Positions 33,395-45,784 of a DNA stretch of 64,000 nt are shown here, piece by piece; within the stretch, counting starts at the first letter, position 1, and every line of letters begins with the position of its first letter. The stretch spans positions 60,014,001-60,078,000 of the forward strand of contig NC_080590.1 in assembly GCF_029962835.1 (NCBI RefSeq), written 5' to 3'. Source of the DNA: Magnolia sinica. Taxonomy: Eukaryota; Streptophyta; Magnoliopsida; Magnoliales; Magnoliaceae. The notes under the pieces were generated by a model. It was not told the DNA's origin, ran no database searches, and worked only from the letters and a program-made list of their open reading frames with translations. The translations under genes and the position numbers were made by a program.

Positions 33395-34400
33395 AATCCT
33401 TATAACATGATAACATCGACCCTTATTATGTTACAACCACGAACTGCACACATCACGTAACAACCTTGACCCCTGATAACTACGATCCATATAACATGAC
33501 AACCACGACCTATATCAACTATGACCCACATAGCATGACAACCATGACCCATATAACATGATAACCACGACCCATGACAACCACAACCCGGATGACAACC
33601 ACGACCCATATAACATGACAACCACGACCCACATAACATGACAACCACGACCCATATAACATGATAACTACGACCCATGACAACCACGACCCGGATGAGA
33701 ACCATGACCCATATAACATGACAACCACGACTCATATAACATAACAACCATGACCCATGACAACCACGACCCATGAAAACCACGACCCATATAACATGAC
33801 AACCACGACCCATGAAAACCATGACCCATATAACATGAAAACCACGACCCATATAACATGACAACCACGACCCATGAAAACTGTGACCCATGACAACTAC
33901 GACCCTTACCACATGAATTATACACATACATCAATGTGGGCCCATTTGGGTCGTGGTTTGCATGGGTCGTAGTTGCCATGTTATATGGATCATGGTTGTC
34001 ATATTGTATGGATCGTGGTTTGCAACGTGTTCACTTCCTTTTCTACCAAACCATTGGTACTATATCTTAAGGCCCACGATGGGGTGATCTGATCCATCCA
34101 CCATGTCGGCCAGCTCGTCGTGGGCCCAAAAAGTCCTAACTTGGGCAGTATCCACTTCTAACAAGCATCATAGTGAGCCTAGAAAGTTTCTACAGTCATC
34201 ATTATTTTTTATTTTTTGGCCCACACGAGCACCGGATCAGGCTGATATTTGGGCCCTATCCCTAAAATGACACGACAAAAAGGATGGGTGGCATGGATTA
34301 TACACGTATATCAATGTGGGCCCATATGGGTCGTTGTTTGCATGGGTCGTAGTTGTCATGTTATATGGGTCGTGGTTGTCATGTTGCATGGATTGTGGTA
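33395..34400. repeat. 23-bp minisatellite clusters, right side, both orientations
   Basis: The densest array, about 520 bp at 33395-33915, has the same unit as the left arm. It is followed by inverted units at 33945-34025 and 34320-34395 (CATGTTATATGGGTCGTGGT). Chance open frames through it encode MGRGCHVIWVVVVM-like repeats, which I regard as non-coding. Confidence 0.8.
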
Positions 34401-35031
34401 TCCACATGTTCACTTCCTCTTCTACCAAACCATTGGTACCATAGCTTAATGCCCATAATGGGGTGATCCGTTCCATCCACCTTGTTAATCAGCTTGTTGT
34501 GGGCCTAAAAAGTCCTAACATGGGCAATGTACACTTCTAACAAACATCAAGTAAGCCTGAAAAGTTTCAACAGTCATCATTATTTTTTAATATGTGGGCC
34601 ACATGAGCACTGGATTGAGCTGATATTTGGGTCCTAGCCCTAAATTAACATGGCAAGAAGGATGGGCGGTTTGGATTATACACATACATCAGTGTGGGCC
34701 CCACGAGTTGGGCCTTGCCCACGCCCAAAAAAAGGTTTTGTACACGTCATTAAATACGACGTAACTTCTTATTCATTGAAAAACCGTACAACTATTGAAC
34801 CGAGGACAAAGGGCATTTTGGTCCAAGTAATTTTTGGAAGCTTATCAGAAGGCCACCCTCGGAATATTTGAATGGTTGAATCTCTTTAAGGAATTTGACC
34901 ATACATCAAGGTTAGTACGGTGAATTTTTCAAATAAAAAATAAAAATTGCAGAATTATATAAAAGTAAAACAAAATAGAGAAAAGAAGAAAAATGGAAAA
35001 AAAAATGGAGAGAATGAATTTGGGTTACATG

Positions 35032-35034
<3 letters not shown>

Positions 35035-35074
<40 letters not shown>
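35035..35074 (+). repeat. (CT)n microsatellite
   Basis: About 40 bp of perfect CT dinucleotides. Confidence 0.95.
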
Positions 35075-35079
<5 letters not shown>

Positions 35080-35284
35080 AAGTAAAAAAGAAAAAGTAAA
35101 AATATCAAAAATAGAATGAATTTGGGTTATATGCCCCTACCTTCTCTTTTATATTAAGGTTTTTTTTTTTTAAAAAAGTAAAAATTTCAGAACTACTCGA
35201 CATATTTTCAATATAACATTTTAATGGTAAGGTGTATAAACAAAACTATATAAACTCAAGATTAAGTGGGTCATATATTTTATG

Positions 35285-35997
35285 GCCCACAACCACAATC
35301 ATTAATACTCTTCTCAAGCCGGAGCATAGATGTCATTGCTTCCCGGAGTGAAATAAATTAAGTGCTTTTGAAGAGCTTTTGGAGAACACATGAGCAAGTT
35401 GATCTTTAGACCAAACATATATAAGTCATATAAATTTTATTAATAGAAACATTTTCTAATAATATGAAATTACAGTTAACTTTAATATGTTTGATTCTCT
35501 TATGATAAACAAGATTATTTGCAATATAGGGAACTACTTGATCATCGCAAAATAAATGCATTGGTAGGCTCACTGCAAAACTAACTTCTTGTAATAGTTT
35601 CTTGATCTATATGAGCTAACAAGTGATATGAGTCAATAGTTTCTTGATCTCCGAGAGCTTACAAGTGACATAAGCCATTGTCCTATATTCTAATTTCACA
35701 TTTGATTGGGCTAACTACACTATACATTTTACTCTTTCATGTGATCAAATTTTATCCCACAAATATACAATGCCCGGTGGTAGACTATCTATTAGTCGAG
35801 AAGCCAGTCTAATCTACATCATAATACTTTATGACTTGATGATAAGTATTCCTTTTATATAAAATTTCCTCACTCAATACTGAACAATCAGATACATGTG
35901 AGTCATCATAGGAAAACTCATAAATTGACTTACTACACTCACAACATATGATATATTTAGGCTATTAATTATTAAGTAGATAAGTTTTTTGAGCAAC
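35285..35997 (-). pseudogene. Ty1/Copia pol relic: RT C-terminus and RNase H
   Basis: Minus-strand frames carry Copia RT/RNase H phrases: KKLIYLIINSLNISYVVSVV, SQFMSFPMMTHMYL, TGFSTNR, STTGHCIFVG, NLIT and, near the end, INLLMCSPKALQKHLI. Many stops and frameshifts are present. The 5' part of this relic is beyond the solo LTR, at 40088-40230. Confidence 0.8.
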
Positions 35998-36942
35998 TGT
36001 AAGACCCGTGTCCTAGTCTGTATCGTTCCGTTGGCTTCCACGATCCTTCCGGTCAAATTTCGGCAACTTTCACACCGTATCCAACGATTGTGCGCAATCC
36101 TAAGCCGAGTCCTGCATACCGAAGATGGCTCGACCCGAAACTTGTATCTTAACGATCGCGTCGTCGCCGCGGTTCTAACACCGTGACTCGCACACCCAAC
36201 CGATACCCAGGCCAGGAGATGTAGGCCAATGATTGTTTCGAAGAAATGCCGCACGTTGCGAATTTTAAGGGAATCTCTACGTCATGTCCCATCAATCAAT
36301 CAATCAATCAATGTCAAGTACAACCATACCTCAAGTACAAGCCCCATCCCTCCCTTTTCAAAAGTCAACTCTCTCTCTCCCCTCACCATCCCTCTTTTAC
36401 CCCATTTTCAACCACAACCATACCTCGCATCACCTTTTTCTTACAACCACCACATCACCCATCCTTATCATCCCATCACTTCTCTCTCTCCCTCATTTCT
36501 CAAAAATCTCTCCCAAGCACCATCCCATGTCCAACCTCACTCTCTCCCAAACCACAAGTGTGGCCCACCCTCTCATCTCTCATCCACACCATCAAAATCC
36601 CATCAACCACCATCAAAAGTGAAGGCAAGGAGCATAGAAGGCGAAGGGAACAAGGAGGAGGCCTAGAGGTGGGTGATCTTTGAGTTCCTACCATTGATTT
36701 CATGATTTGAGGGCCGACTTGTTGGTGGGACCCATTTCGATGAATGTGATGTATCAATGGAGGACCCATTTTAAGTTCCCTCCTCTCTATCACCGTATCT
36801 CTCGCTCTCTCTCTCTCTCTCTCTCTTTCCTTTCCCTAGAATGAAGTGGGCCCCACCAAATCATGTTAAATCCACTTCATTCATCAATGGTGTGGCCCAC
36901 CACATTTTAGGCAAAATCCACTGTCCGATGGGAAGTCCCACC

Positions 36943-36989
<47 letters not shown>

Positions 36990-39900
36990 ATATTATATTT
37001 ATATTATGCTAATATATAAATACACATATACATAGTTGGTGGGCCACGTCCATGTGGGACCCACCACAATGCATGTGTTTATCCATGCCGTCCAGCTTCC
37101 TTGGACGCTGGACGGGCGTGGCTAACATGGAGTGTGTATACTGACGTGGGTGTGTACTAACAAAAAAAATTGCTTTTGAGGTGGGCCGTACATGTAGGCC
37201 CCACCTTGATGCAGGTACTTAATCCAAGTTGTCCATCCTCTTCCTTAGATCATTTTGGGCGTTGAGCCAAAAAATGAACTTAATCTAGTTTCCTAGCGGG
37301 CCATGGTATAGGAAACAGTGTTCCTACCATTGATACACTCCCTGACGCTCCTGTACATCAAAAACTATCCAATATTGGACTCGATATGTTTGTATCGAGC
37401 CACAGGGACCAATGGTTGGAGTGGATCTTGCTGATGCGGGCCCCACCTACTAAAAACCATAGGAAAATTGGTTTTTTAAAAAAACAAGCAGCAGCAGCGC
37501 TGCTGCTATCAGAGCGCACGCAGGTGATGCCTGCACCTAGTGGACGGATGGGCTGGGCCTCACGGCCCCAGTTGTGGGCCCCACCATGATGCGTTTCGAA
37601 CATCAAATCCGTGCATTTGCTGCGTCCCCTTTAAATTATGAGATATCCAAAAAATCAGCCGTATACAGAACTCAGGTGGGCCATACCATCTAAAATCATG
37701 TGAAGACATGCCTAAAACATATAAAATCACTTGGTGGGGCCTACCTGAAATTTGAATGCAGCTGAAACTTGGTCTGAATCCTCAGCCAAGTGGGACACAC
37801 ATAATGGGTGGGCTGGATTTGCGAACCACATTACGGTGGGCCCCTGACCGTGACCCTATGAACAGTTTGGGTGGCCAATAAACATTCCAGTGGGCCCCAG
37901 TTTTCCCAGGTCCACGTGACCTTTTAAATATGTTGGATGTCAAATAAATATCATGGTGGGCCCAGTCACGTGTGACCTTATCAAAGGGTTGAATGGAAAA
38001 TAAATATTACAGTGGGCCCCCTGGTCCACATGACCCTATCAACAGGTTGGATGCAAATAAATATTACAGTGGGCCCCCTGGTCCACGTGACCCTTTGAAC
38101 AGATTGGAGGCAAATAAACATTACAGTGGGCCCAGGTTGTGTGGCAAATAAACATTACTGTGGGCCCCAGGTCTGAGTGACCTTATCAATGGGTCGGATG
38201 GAAAATAAACATTATGGTAGGCCCCACATGGGACCCACTTATGTATGTATTGTAAACCATATCCTCCATTAGTGTGGGCCCCACCATGATGCATGTGTTT
38301 CATCCAACCCGTCCAATCATTTGGAAATTATTTTAAGACCATGCGATGAGGCCCATCTTGGCGTATTTGTGGGCCGTTCATTGAGGCCCACTTTGATTTG
38401 TATAAGGCCCATTGTGATGTGTGCAAGGCCCATGGGTTATGGCCCATGCAATGTACATATGGCCCGTATATGAGGCCCATATGATTAAACCCATCTTAAT
38501 GTAGTTATGGCCCATCCACTGAGATATATATAAGGCCCATGTTATGAGGCCATTTGATGTATTAGAGGCCCATGGATCGAGGCCCAATAGGACGTACATA
38601 AGGCCCATTGTAGTGTGATTCCACAATGGTATATGTGTCAACCTTTATAGCGAGCTATGCTTTGGGAGAAATGATGGTTTGATGTCCACATTGCAAGGAT
38701 GATGTTGGTTAAATGTCCGCATTGTCACTCTCCCTAGGGCCCTTTGATAAGCCCATACTGTAATGTGTAGGCCGTCTAGGCCCATCTTCATTTTGATCAG
38801 AGCCCCTCACCACATAACATGCTTAGTATAGATCCATGATTCATGATCATACGCATCATATGTATGCCTGATGTGAGGATTGACTAATCATTGCACATGC
38901 CTTCGTGTAGATTGTTTATGAACTCCCTGATAAGCGGAGTTGCCCTACATGAGTGCTCGGTACATGCAGGATTGTTGCATGTCTGAAAGTATGATTCATG
39001 CACTTGTATTTGTGTGATTGTGATTATTATATGCCCTAGCGACATCAGGGCCATAGCCTCCACAGACACATCGTAGGTGGCTGGATTGGATATCGAAAAT
39101 ATTGTTACTAAGCATCGGGGCGCCATAGATGTCCCTAAGTGAAAATTTCTAAACCCGATGGTAACAGAGGATGACTCCAACGTCGAGACCGAGTGGATAT
39201 ATGAGCGTATGAGGGCCGAATACCAGGAGACCGCGTCTCCCACTGTGTCGTGGTCGGTTGAAAAGGGGTGTGGCCTTACTCACCCGAGGGTAGGAGGTAA
39301 TATTAGGCTGAGTTTGACCAGCTCATGAATAGGTCCGCTATCGACATGCCGAATAGGTATTGGCAGACTCTTAGCCAGGCAGATAGTGAGGTTTCTTACA
39401 CTCACTTAGACTATGCGGCTAGGAGAGTGTCAGTGCCACTTGGAATGTACTAAACCCTGGTGATTATCCAGAATGAGAACTGTACTGATATTTGGCGAGT
39501 TGTATGAGGATTGGCTTACTTGAGCTGCATCTCGCATCGCATGGTCAGGTCATGGCCGATAGCATTCATATCCTGCACCGCATAGCCTTGGTACGGCTGA
39601 TTGCATTCAAGTACTCATCAGCATGATTTTGCATTACTCTGACCTTACATTCTGAGCACGCTCATATTGCGCACACACTTACACCACCCTCTAAGCTTTC
39701 TATAATCTTATGCACAATCGATGCGTGCAGGTGACGCCAAGACCCAGTCACAGCCATAGTCTCATCACAGTTGGAGCGTGCAACCGAGCTTCTGGAGTTT
39801 TGTTACTTTCACTATATTGTATTTCCCTTTCATACGCATTGTACTCAAAAGTTTTTGATCATAGTGAATTTTGTGATGGTGTTCTTGTGGTTATTGTTCG

Positions 39901-40087
39901 TGGGTTATGCTTATGGTTATGCTCATCATGAATTAAATTGATATTAGAAATCCTCCTTGTAGTATCCCAGGATCGGAACCTAGTAAATGGGTGCCGGGAG
40001 CCGAGAATGGGGTTCTACGGAGGTTGTCGGCGCCGGATTCGGTGATTGGGAATTTTGTGAGCTAGTTTCCGAGTGCGGGGCGTGACA
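35998..40087 (+). mobile_element. Solo LTR of 4,090 bp with GCAAC target duplication
   Basis: It starts TGTAAGACCCGTGTCC and ends GGGGCGTGACA, flanked by GCAAC at 35993-35997 and 40088-40092. It is the same family as the LTR at 11603-15640: the start and the last 1.1 kb align, and between them are CT-rich leader sequence, an (AT)n tract, MITE-type GTGGGCCCCAC repeats (37030-38340) and a short GGCCCA array (38345-38610). It splits a Copia pol frame that joins across it. Unequal recombination between two LTRs is the usual origin of such solo LTRs. No gene inside. Confidence 0.9.
36949..36986. repeat. (AT)n microsatellite inside the solo LTR
   Basis: About 38 bp of AT dinucleotides; a (CT)n tract lies at 36803-36827. 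Confidence 0.95.
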
Positions 40088-40230
40088 GCAACTGTCTATA
40101 TATACCTTCCTAGGTTTTCAATCATATCTCATTGATCACTAACTAGTTTATAATTTTGATCAACTAGTGAATCATCTGGCTTAATACCAAGTAGTGCTAT
40201 CAATGGGCTAGGCCCGGGTTGACTTCTACC
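40088..40230 (-). pseudogene. Upstream part of the interrupted Copia pol relic
   Basis: On the minus strand this reads into GKYIDSC-like RT sequence ending exactly at the solo LTR. Joined to 35997 it keeps the frame before KKLIYLI. Heavily mutated. Confidence 0.55.
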
Positions 40231-40319
40231 GAGATTTTGAATAGTATAGGCTAGGCTTATTCAAAATTTCAATTTTTCCTATCTTAAACATATTTATGAA
40301 ATTATGTGGATTGTTTACC

Positions 40320-40860
40320 ACAGCACGCGGAAGCTTAGCAGAGCTTAGAATTACGGCTAAGTCCAAGAGGGGGGAAGTGAATAGGATAACTTAAAATTCT
40401 TTGCCTAATTAAACTAATTTACCAATTAAATATAATTAAAGCATAAGGGTCCAATTATCATATATTACAAAAGATTCAACCAATTGAGTTATTAGTCTAC
40501 GGGCGAGATATTGATATATCAAGTGTGTGCAATTGAGTTAAACACAATGCATTCAATCTATTCATGCTTTCATATCTACCAATTCAACTCGTAAGCATGA
40601 ATAGAAATGTACGCAACACATAATCACAAGCACAACAATATATAGTGGTTTGGTTAATTTCTTACTCCACTCCCGGCGGACACAATCTCCTCGAGCGTAA
40701 CGAATTTCACTATCTTAGGAGTTTTCAATACGTTCACCCCTAAATTTTACAATGGTTTTACAGATTCACCACAAACCTACACATACACACTCATGTCGGT
40801 AGACCACGCTATGAATGCTGGAGAGCAGATTCCCTGTGGGTATGGGAGATCTACTCTCTT
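40320..40860 (-). repeat. Copia-like LTR end fragment
   Basis: On the minus strand the end has the TTCACTTCCCCCCTCTTGG sequence commonly seen near the 3' end of plant Copia LTRs, followed inward by AATATATAGTGGTTTGG-type sequence at 40640. No coding. Recognition from memory. Confidence 0.4.
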
Positions 40861-40889
40861 CTTTCCATTGGTTGCCTCGCTCAAAGGCT

Positions 40890-42480
40890 TTTTGTGATGG
40901 GAATAAAAATGTTATATTTGACCAAAGTCGCCACTAACCAATTATTATGATTCTATATGTAGTTAGACCCTAAAGAAACACTTAAGATTAAGAACGTAAA
41001 GATACTTAACCCTAAGATGACTCGTGAGTTTACGTTCTAGAGATTCTGAATAAGGGACCGCGGTTACAGAGAGGGAAGGTGTTATGCACCCACTCTGCCC
41101 GTATGGATGTATGATCTTTACTTCACAAGATCTGACTAATTTATGAAGAATAATGGTAGTTTTCGTAGTTAAAAAATGTAATGTGATGCAATGATACTAG
41201 TGATTGATCGATCGATCTGAATTTCTGATGGACGGGATCCGACTTATCAGCAAGCCGCAGAGCATACATTTAAAACGATCAAGTGCAGGATGTATGTATG
41301 GGATGCTTGATGTTGTATAGATGCTTATGATAAAATGACGACCAACTAACTAAGGTTTCTGATGGACTTGTTGTAACTATATTGACAGGTCTCGGAGCAT
41401 ACGTCCGTCATTCATATACGATGGAAAACAATGGAATACAATGTATATGTTAAAACGACGAGTAACTAGCTAAGGTTTCTAATGGGCAAGATCCGATGAT
41501 ATCGATAAGCCTCAGAGCATATGCCCACTGGTCAGATGCGTGAAAATGATGAGAATGCATTATGATGCTAATGTATATGAGGAGCAGGGAGGTTGAGAAA
41601 GGAATGAATGTTACATGATACTAATGCACTAACTTGATGAAACTGGTAGAGGCTTAAATGGTTGGATGAACGATAGTGGTTCAAGATTAGATTGAGTGCT
41701 TAGATTTGAACTTAGGTGGCTCAAGAGTCTTAGACTCTGGCTAGGCTAGGCTAGACCAAGGCTAGGCTCTCTCTCTCTCACTCTCACTCTCACTCTCCTT
41801 GGTGGAGGAATGGCTAAACAGCAAAGGCTAAGAAGGGATTGTTGAAAATGGAAGTGGATTCAAATGAGAGTGGATACTTGAAATGAGAAAGGAAGGAGGC
41901 TATTTATAGCCACTCAACCCAATTTTATGGTAATCCCTGGTGATCCTAGGGGCAAAAGGTGGTTGAAGGGCTGGGATTGGAGATTTCCACATGGCATCAT
42001 CCATGGGTTGCATGAGGTAGTAAAAGGGTAATTTTGGATAAGGAGATGGCCATAGGAGTAAATGCACTTCAACTGTACACTTGAGGTTCGAAAAAGGAGA
42101 GTTCCACATGCTTGAGGGCCACTACCCTAAAGAGGGGGAGTGTCACGTGGCCAGCGGCAACATGGTTATTGTCGGTCCCCACTTGGACTCCCTACTTTGA
42201 TAGGTAGCATTCGCCAAGTATGTGGAGGCTCTACTGTGAGGGTTGTTGCTTTAAGGTTTCGGTCATTTCTCCGATTGGGCTTGGTTTTAGGCTTGGGTTT
42301 GGGCTTAACTAGGTGAGTTGACTAGGTTATTAGATTAGGTAGGCTAACCGGGTGAGTTGACTTACTAAGTTAACTTGCTGAGTTGACTCTATTCTCCCCA
42401 TTACGACCATACCCTGCCATGACCAATCAAAGGGCTTTACGTGTGATATGTATGGTTGTGCATGGTGCACTCAAAGATCT
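40890..42480. repeat. Degenerate retrotransposon leader-like sequence
   Basis: The phrases AGTCGCCACTAACCAATTA (40927) and AGAGGGAAGGTGTTATGCAC (41072) resemble the untranslated leaders of large plant Gypsy elements. Three diverged repeats of a 115-125-bp unit (GTTTCTGATGG...CGGAGCATA) lie at 41221-41525, and a TC-rich tract at 41768-41798. No gene seen. Confidence 0.4.
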
Positions 42481-42499
42481 ATAGATATGTACGGAGGAG

Positions 42500-43335
42500 A
42501 TTTCTCATAAAGTGGAGTCAGTACGCATCAAGTAATGTCATACATCACTAGAGTGGTCGAAAGAGAAGTGATCAAGTTGGATCGATCATAGGACAGGTGG
42601 TGAAAGGAGAAGTGAAAGAAGAGGAACGTGGGAAACATTCAGAAGCTAAGTAGTGGAGAGAAGTTACAGTAACCGTCAGAACATAGGAAGGATCTAGAAC
42701 AACTGGGTCAAAGCTATAAATAGAAGAGAAATGTAACAAAGAAAATCATCTCACACCAACCCAAATAAACTAAATCAATTATCTTTCAAATTATCCCATC
42801 GATTTACATTCCTTAGTGTAATCATTTACTTTCCATGTTAAGCAAATTACATTCCTTAGCATAATCTTTACTTTCTAAGCTTGTCGATTTACATTCCTTA
42901 GTATATTCGGTAACATTAACCAAGTAGCCAGTAATTTTAGCTGTAATTCGAGTCTATGCTAGCACGTTTGACTTAAATCATCCATTTAGGAGACATTCTT
43001 CAGCTGCTCTTTGCGACCAAATGTAAGAATTCCTTTTGTCTTTTCGTTTAATCTGTATTGAAAAGTCCTTTCATACATAAGGTAAAGGAGTAACCCATAA
43101 TCAGAGGACGAACCCCACTCTCTGAATATGTCTGATCTAATTTACACATTGAGCGAGTGGCTGAATAGGCGACTGATCTCTCTAGATCTCGGTCATACAC
43201 TACGTGTCTACCTACCTTGGCGCTCGGGGTCATTATTGTTTGGTTCGAATTAGAGCCACAATTCCAATTCTGGCATACCCGCATACCTAGTGCAAAAAAC
43301 AATGGCGAACAAGTTTCTAGCACGCCTGGTGGGAC
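42500..43335 (+). repeat. LTR of a Gypsy element reduced to gag
   Basis: The segment 43060-43320 is repeated at 45120-45355 (shared TCTCTCTAGATCTCGGTCAT, CGTGTCTACCTACC, ACCCCAC). TATAAAT at 42715-42721 with a CT/CA-rich region after it is a plausible promoter. The left boundary is a guess. It is followed by CACGCCTGGTGGGACAC, a sequence often seen just after such LTRs. Confidence 0.6.
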
Positions 43336-43349
43336 ACTATTTTTAGATT

Positions 43350-44440
43350 AACAGTGTGATATTACCAAAGATGCATAGAAGGAGTACTTTTATTACCAAG
43401 GTTGAACCCTCAACACCAACCACACCACCTCAAGGCAAGGATGTGTTAGTTTCGGAGCCCCCTGAGGCATTAAATCTGAATATCAACCCGACAGGAGACC
43501 CAGCGGAGCCATTCACATGCAGTGTCATGAGCTGGCCAACAATGATTACTATAAGTTACAATTATTTGGTCACTCGTTGACCGCAACAGCCTTCACCTGG
43601 TACTCAAACTTGTTTCTAGACTTAGTACATACTGGCAAGAGATAGAAGAGAAATTCCACACTTAGTTCTTTTCCAGAAACAGAGAGATCACCATGGCCAA
43701 TCTCCCGCAATTCTGACAGTTACCTAGGTAATCATGCGAAAGCCATATTATGTGATTTAAGCTGACAAAAAGCCACTACAAAATGGTCATTACCGAGGCC
43801 GAATTTGTGCAACTGGCACAAGAAGGACTTGAATATAAACTCCATAAGAAATTCATAGGTACAAAGTTTGTAGATTTATATGGCCTGACTAAAAAGGTCT
43901 CTTGTTACGAGGAGCTCCTGCAGGAAGGGGCTAGGCAGAAAAACTCGTCATTGGGGACGTATTACAACGACCCCGATTATGAGATTGCAATTGCTGAGGT
44001 GGTAGCTAAGAAGTCACTGGTGTGTTCAGCATTGGTCAAAGTGGAGTCGACCACCCCGACTGCACAAAAGGCTCAGAAGGTGTACACCTTTGATATCACC
44101 CGAGCCGAAAAGATATTTGATATTTTGTTGGCCAAAAATTTTATTAAAATTCCTATAAACCATAAAATACCTTCAGCCAATGAATAACAAAAGATCGAGT
44201 ATTGCAAGTGGCACGGAACTTGATCCCACTCAACTAACAAGTGTGCTATGTTCAGGAACGTCATTCAGGACCACATCGACTGTGGGCTATTTAAATTCTT
44301 AGGAAAAGGTGAAGAGGTGATGTTAATTGACACTTAACCGTTCCCGGCCAATATAACATGGTCACCACCAATCTTAGGAACCAGCCACGACTGAAGATCA
44401 ATCTTGGTTTGGATAGAATGCCTAGCCGACTGCACAAGGG
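43350..44440 (+). pseudogene. Ty3/Gypsy gag, decayed
   Basis: Capsid phrases in order: YYKLQLFGHSLTATAFTWYS, TWQEIEEKFHT, then an intact 134-codon stretch (43783-44187) with EAEFVQLAQEGLEYKLHKKF and YYNDPDYEIAIAEVV, then KIEYCKWHGT and HSTNKCAMFRNVIQDHIDCG, a zinc-knuckle-like motif. Stops and frameshifts break it before 43783 and after 44187. It sits between two related LTR fragments. The lineage looks Tat-like, by memory. Confidence 0.75.
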
Positions 44441-45114
44441 CGCCGCTGGATTCCTTACTGTCAAGATAATCAGTTGATCACTATTAGAAGAAGACACCAC
44501 GGTCCTCTAATATGCGACTAGTATGCTCAGTAGATTGCATCCCAAATAGGAGATTCTCCCAAGAGGGGGAGGGAAGATCATGATAACAGTTTCAACCGTT
44601 ACCAGTTGTCATAGTCATCCTCTGAACAACATTTGCATTGGGGTCCACCTTTGCTAAAGATGATCAAACCCCAAGCTACATGTGAAGGGTTATGGAAACA
44701 AGTCACTCACCCAAATTTTTCAGCAATACCAGTAGCTTTGACAAGGGCCCAGAAGTGCCGATGGCAAAGACAATGAGCTACTGCAAGAAGGGAAATGGAA
44801 GAGGAAGTGATACCACCTCGACCGGAAGTGAAATTGCCCTGTCCTTTTTGGAATATCTCCATTTTTTATGAATAGTTGGCCGTAAATACGGTCAAAGCAG
44901 TACTACCAACTGCATTACAGGAGGGTCCCGATGCCCTTAATGGTTCAGGTAGGTCAGAGGATCTTAAAGAAGAAGATACCTATGGTAATTTGTTAGATTA
45001 CCTTAGTGAAAACTGCTTCCCAACAAATAAATGGTTGGCTAATGAACTCTAATCGGACCACCAACACTTTGAAGATTTTCTCACCTGTCGACCTGTCGAC
45101 CGTACCTACGAATG
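44441..45114. other. Decayed internal sequence of the same Gypsy element
   Basis: No domain recognised; probably protease-side sequence with many stops. Confidence 0.3.
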
Positions 45115-45355
45115 GTGAATATTGGCAAAGGAGTAACCCATCATCAGAGGATGAACCCCACCCTCTAAATATCACCTGATCCAATTTATACGTTGAGCGA
45201 GTGATTAAATAGGTAACCGATCTCTCTAGATCTCGGTCATACATTACGTGTCTACCTACCTCGGCGCTCGAGGTCATTGTTGTTCGATTCGAATTGGAGC
45301 CATAATTCCAATTCTGACACGCCCACATACCCAGTGCAGAAAACAATGACAAACA
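45115..45355 (+). repeat. Second LTR fragment of the gag-only Gypsy element
   Basis: About 85% similar by eye to 43060-43320, without the TATA-containing part. TTTAGGATTAGGG-like sequence follows (45410-45500). Confidence 0.6.
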
Positions 45356-45784
45356 GACTCAAGGCTATAGAGTTTTGGTTCCTAGGGTTCGGGGTTAGGC
45401 TGACTGGTTGATTGGGTTGAATAAGCTGAGTTAAGGGTTTAGGACTGGGGTTCTAAGGGTTCATGATTTTAGGATTAGGGTTTAGGATTGGGGTTTGGTT
45501 GTCCATCCATCCATTGAAACTCAATCAACTTATCATCTTAGAGTGAGATGTCTACAGATGCCCCTCTTTGGCAAAGGTTGTGTGGAATCGAATGCCAAAG
45601 TGACTGGACACCCTGCCCTTGCCAGTCAGTCATAAATTGTGATATGGATTCATTGTTTACCTTTATGTCTGTGTTAACTTGTTGCCTGGAAATAGACAAC
45701 TTACATATATCGCAAGGGTTTGAGGAAAACGTTGTGATTATCCTTGCGCGGTCCGCCAATCACAACCTATCACTTCTGATCAGT

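Larger units (their letters stand above)
28770..34918. mobile_element. Foldback-like element with long inverted arms
   Basis: The left arm (28770 to about 29400, related copy 30300-30640) is repeated inverted at 34020-34918. Both arms share the outer CCTTGATGTATGGTCAAATTCC, AAGAAGTTACGTCGTATTTA, GTGGGCAAGG and TTTTAGGGCTAGGGCCC. A 23-bp minisatellite lies inside the arms on both sides, as in foldback transposons, and MITE-like elements occupy the centre. No transposase coding was found. Target duplication not resolved. Confidence 0.6.

Noticed and set aside
33400..33979. Minus-strand 175-codon frame with YMGRGCHVIWVVVVM repeats
   Set aside because: It is a chance open frame through the 23-bp minisatellite; periodicity is that of the DNA, and the unit also occurs inverted.
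29325..34400. CRISPR-like spaced repeats
   Set aside because: Plant nuclear DNA, no unique spacers of constant length and no cas genes; it is a minisatellite.
36229..36683. Three overlapping plus-strand frames of 112-145 codons rich in Ser, Pro and His
   Set aside because: Low-complexity CT/CA-rich leader of the solo LTR; all three frames are open because of composition.
45410..45500. Telomere-like TTTAGGATTAGGGTTTAGG
   Set aside because: Only a few degenerate TTTAGGG-like units; not a real interstitial telomere array.
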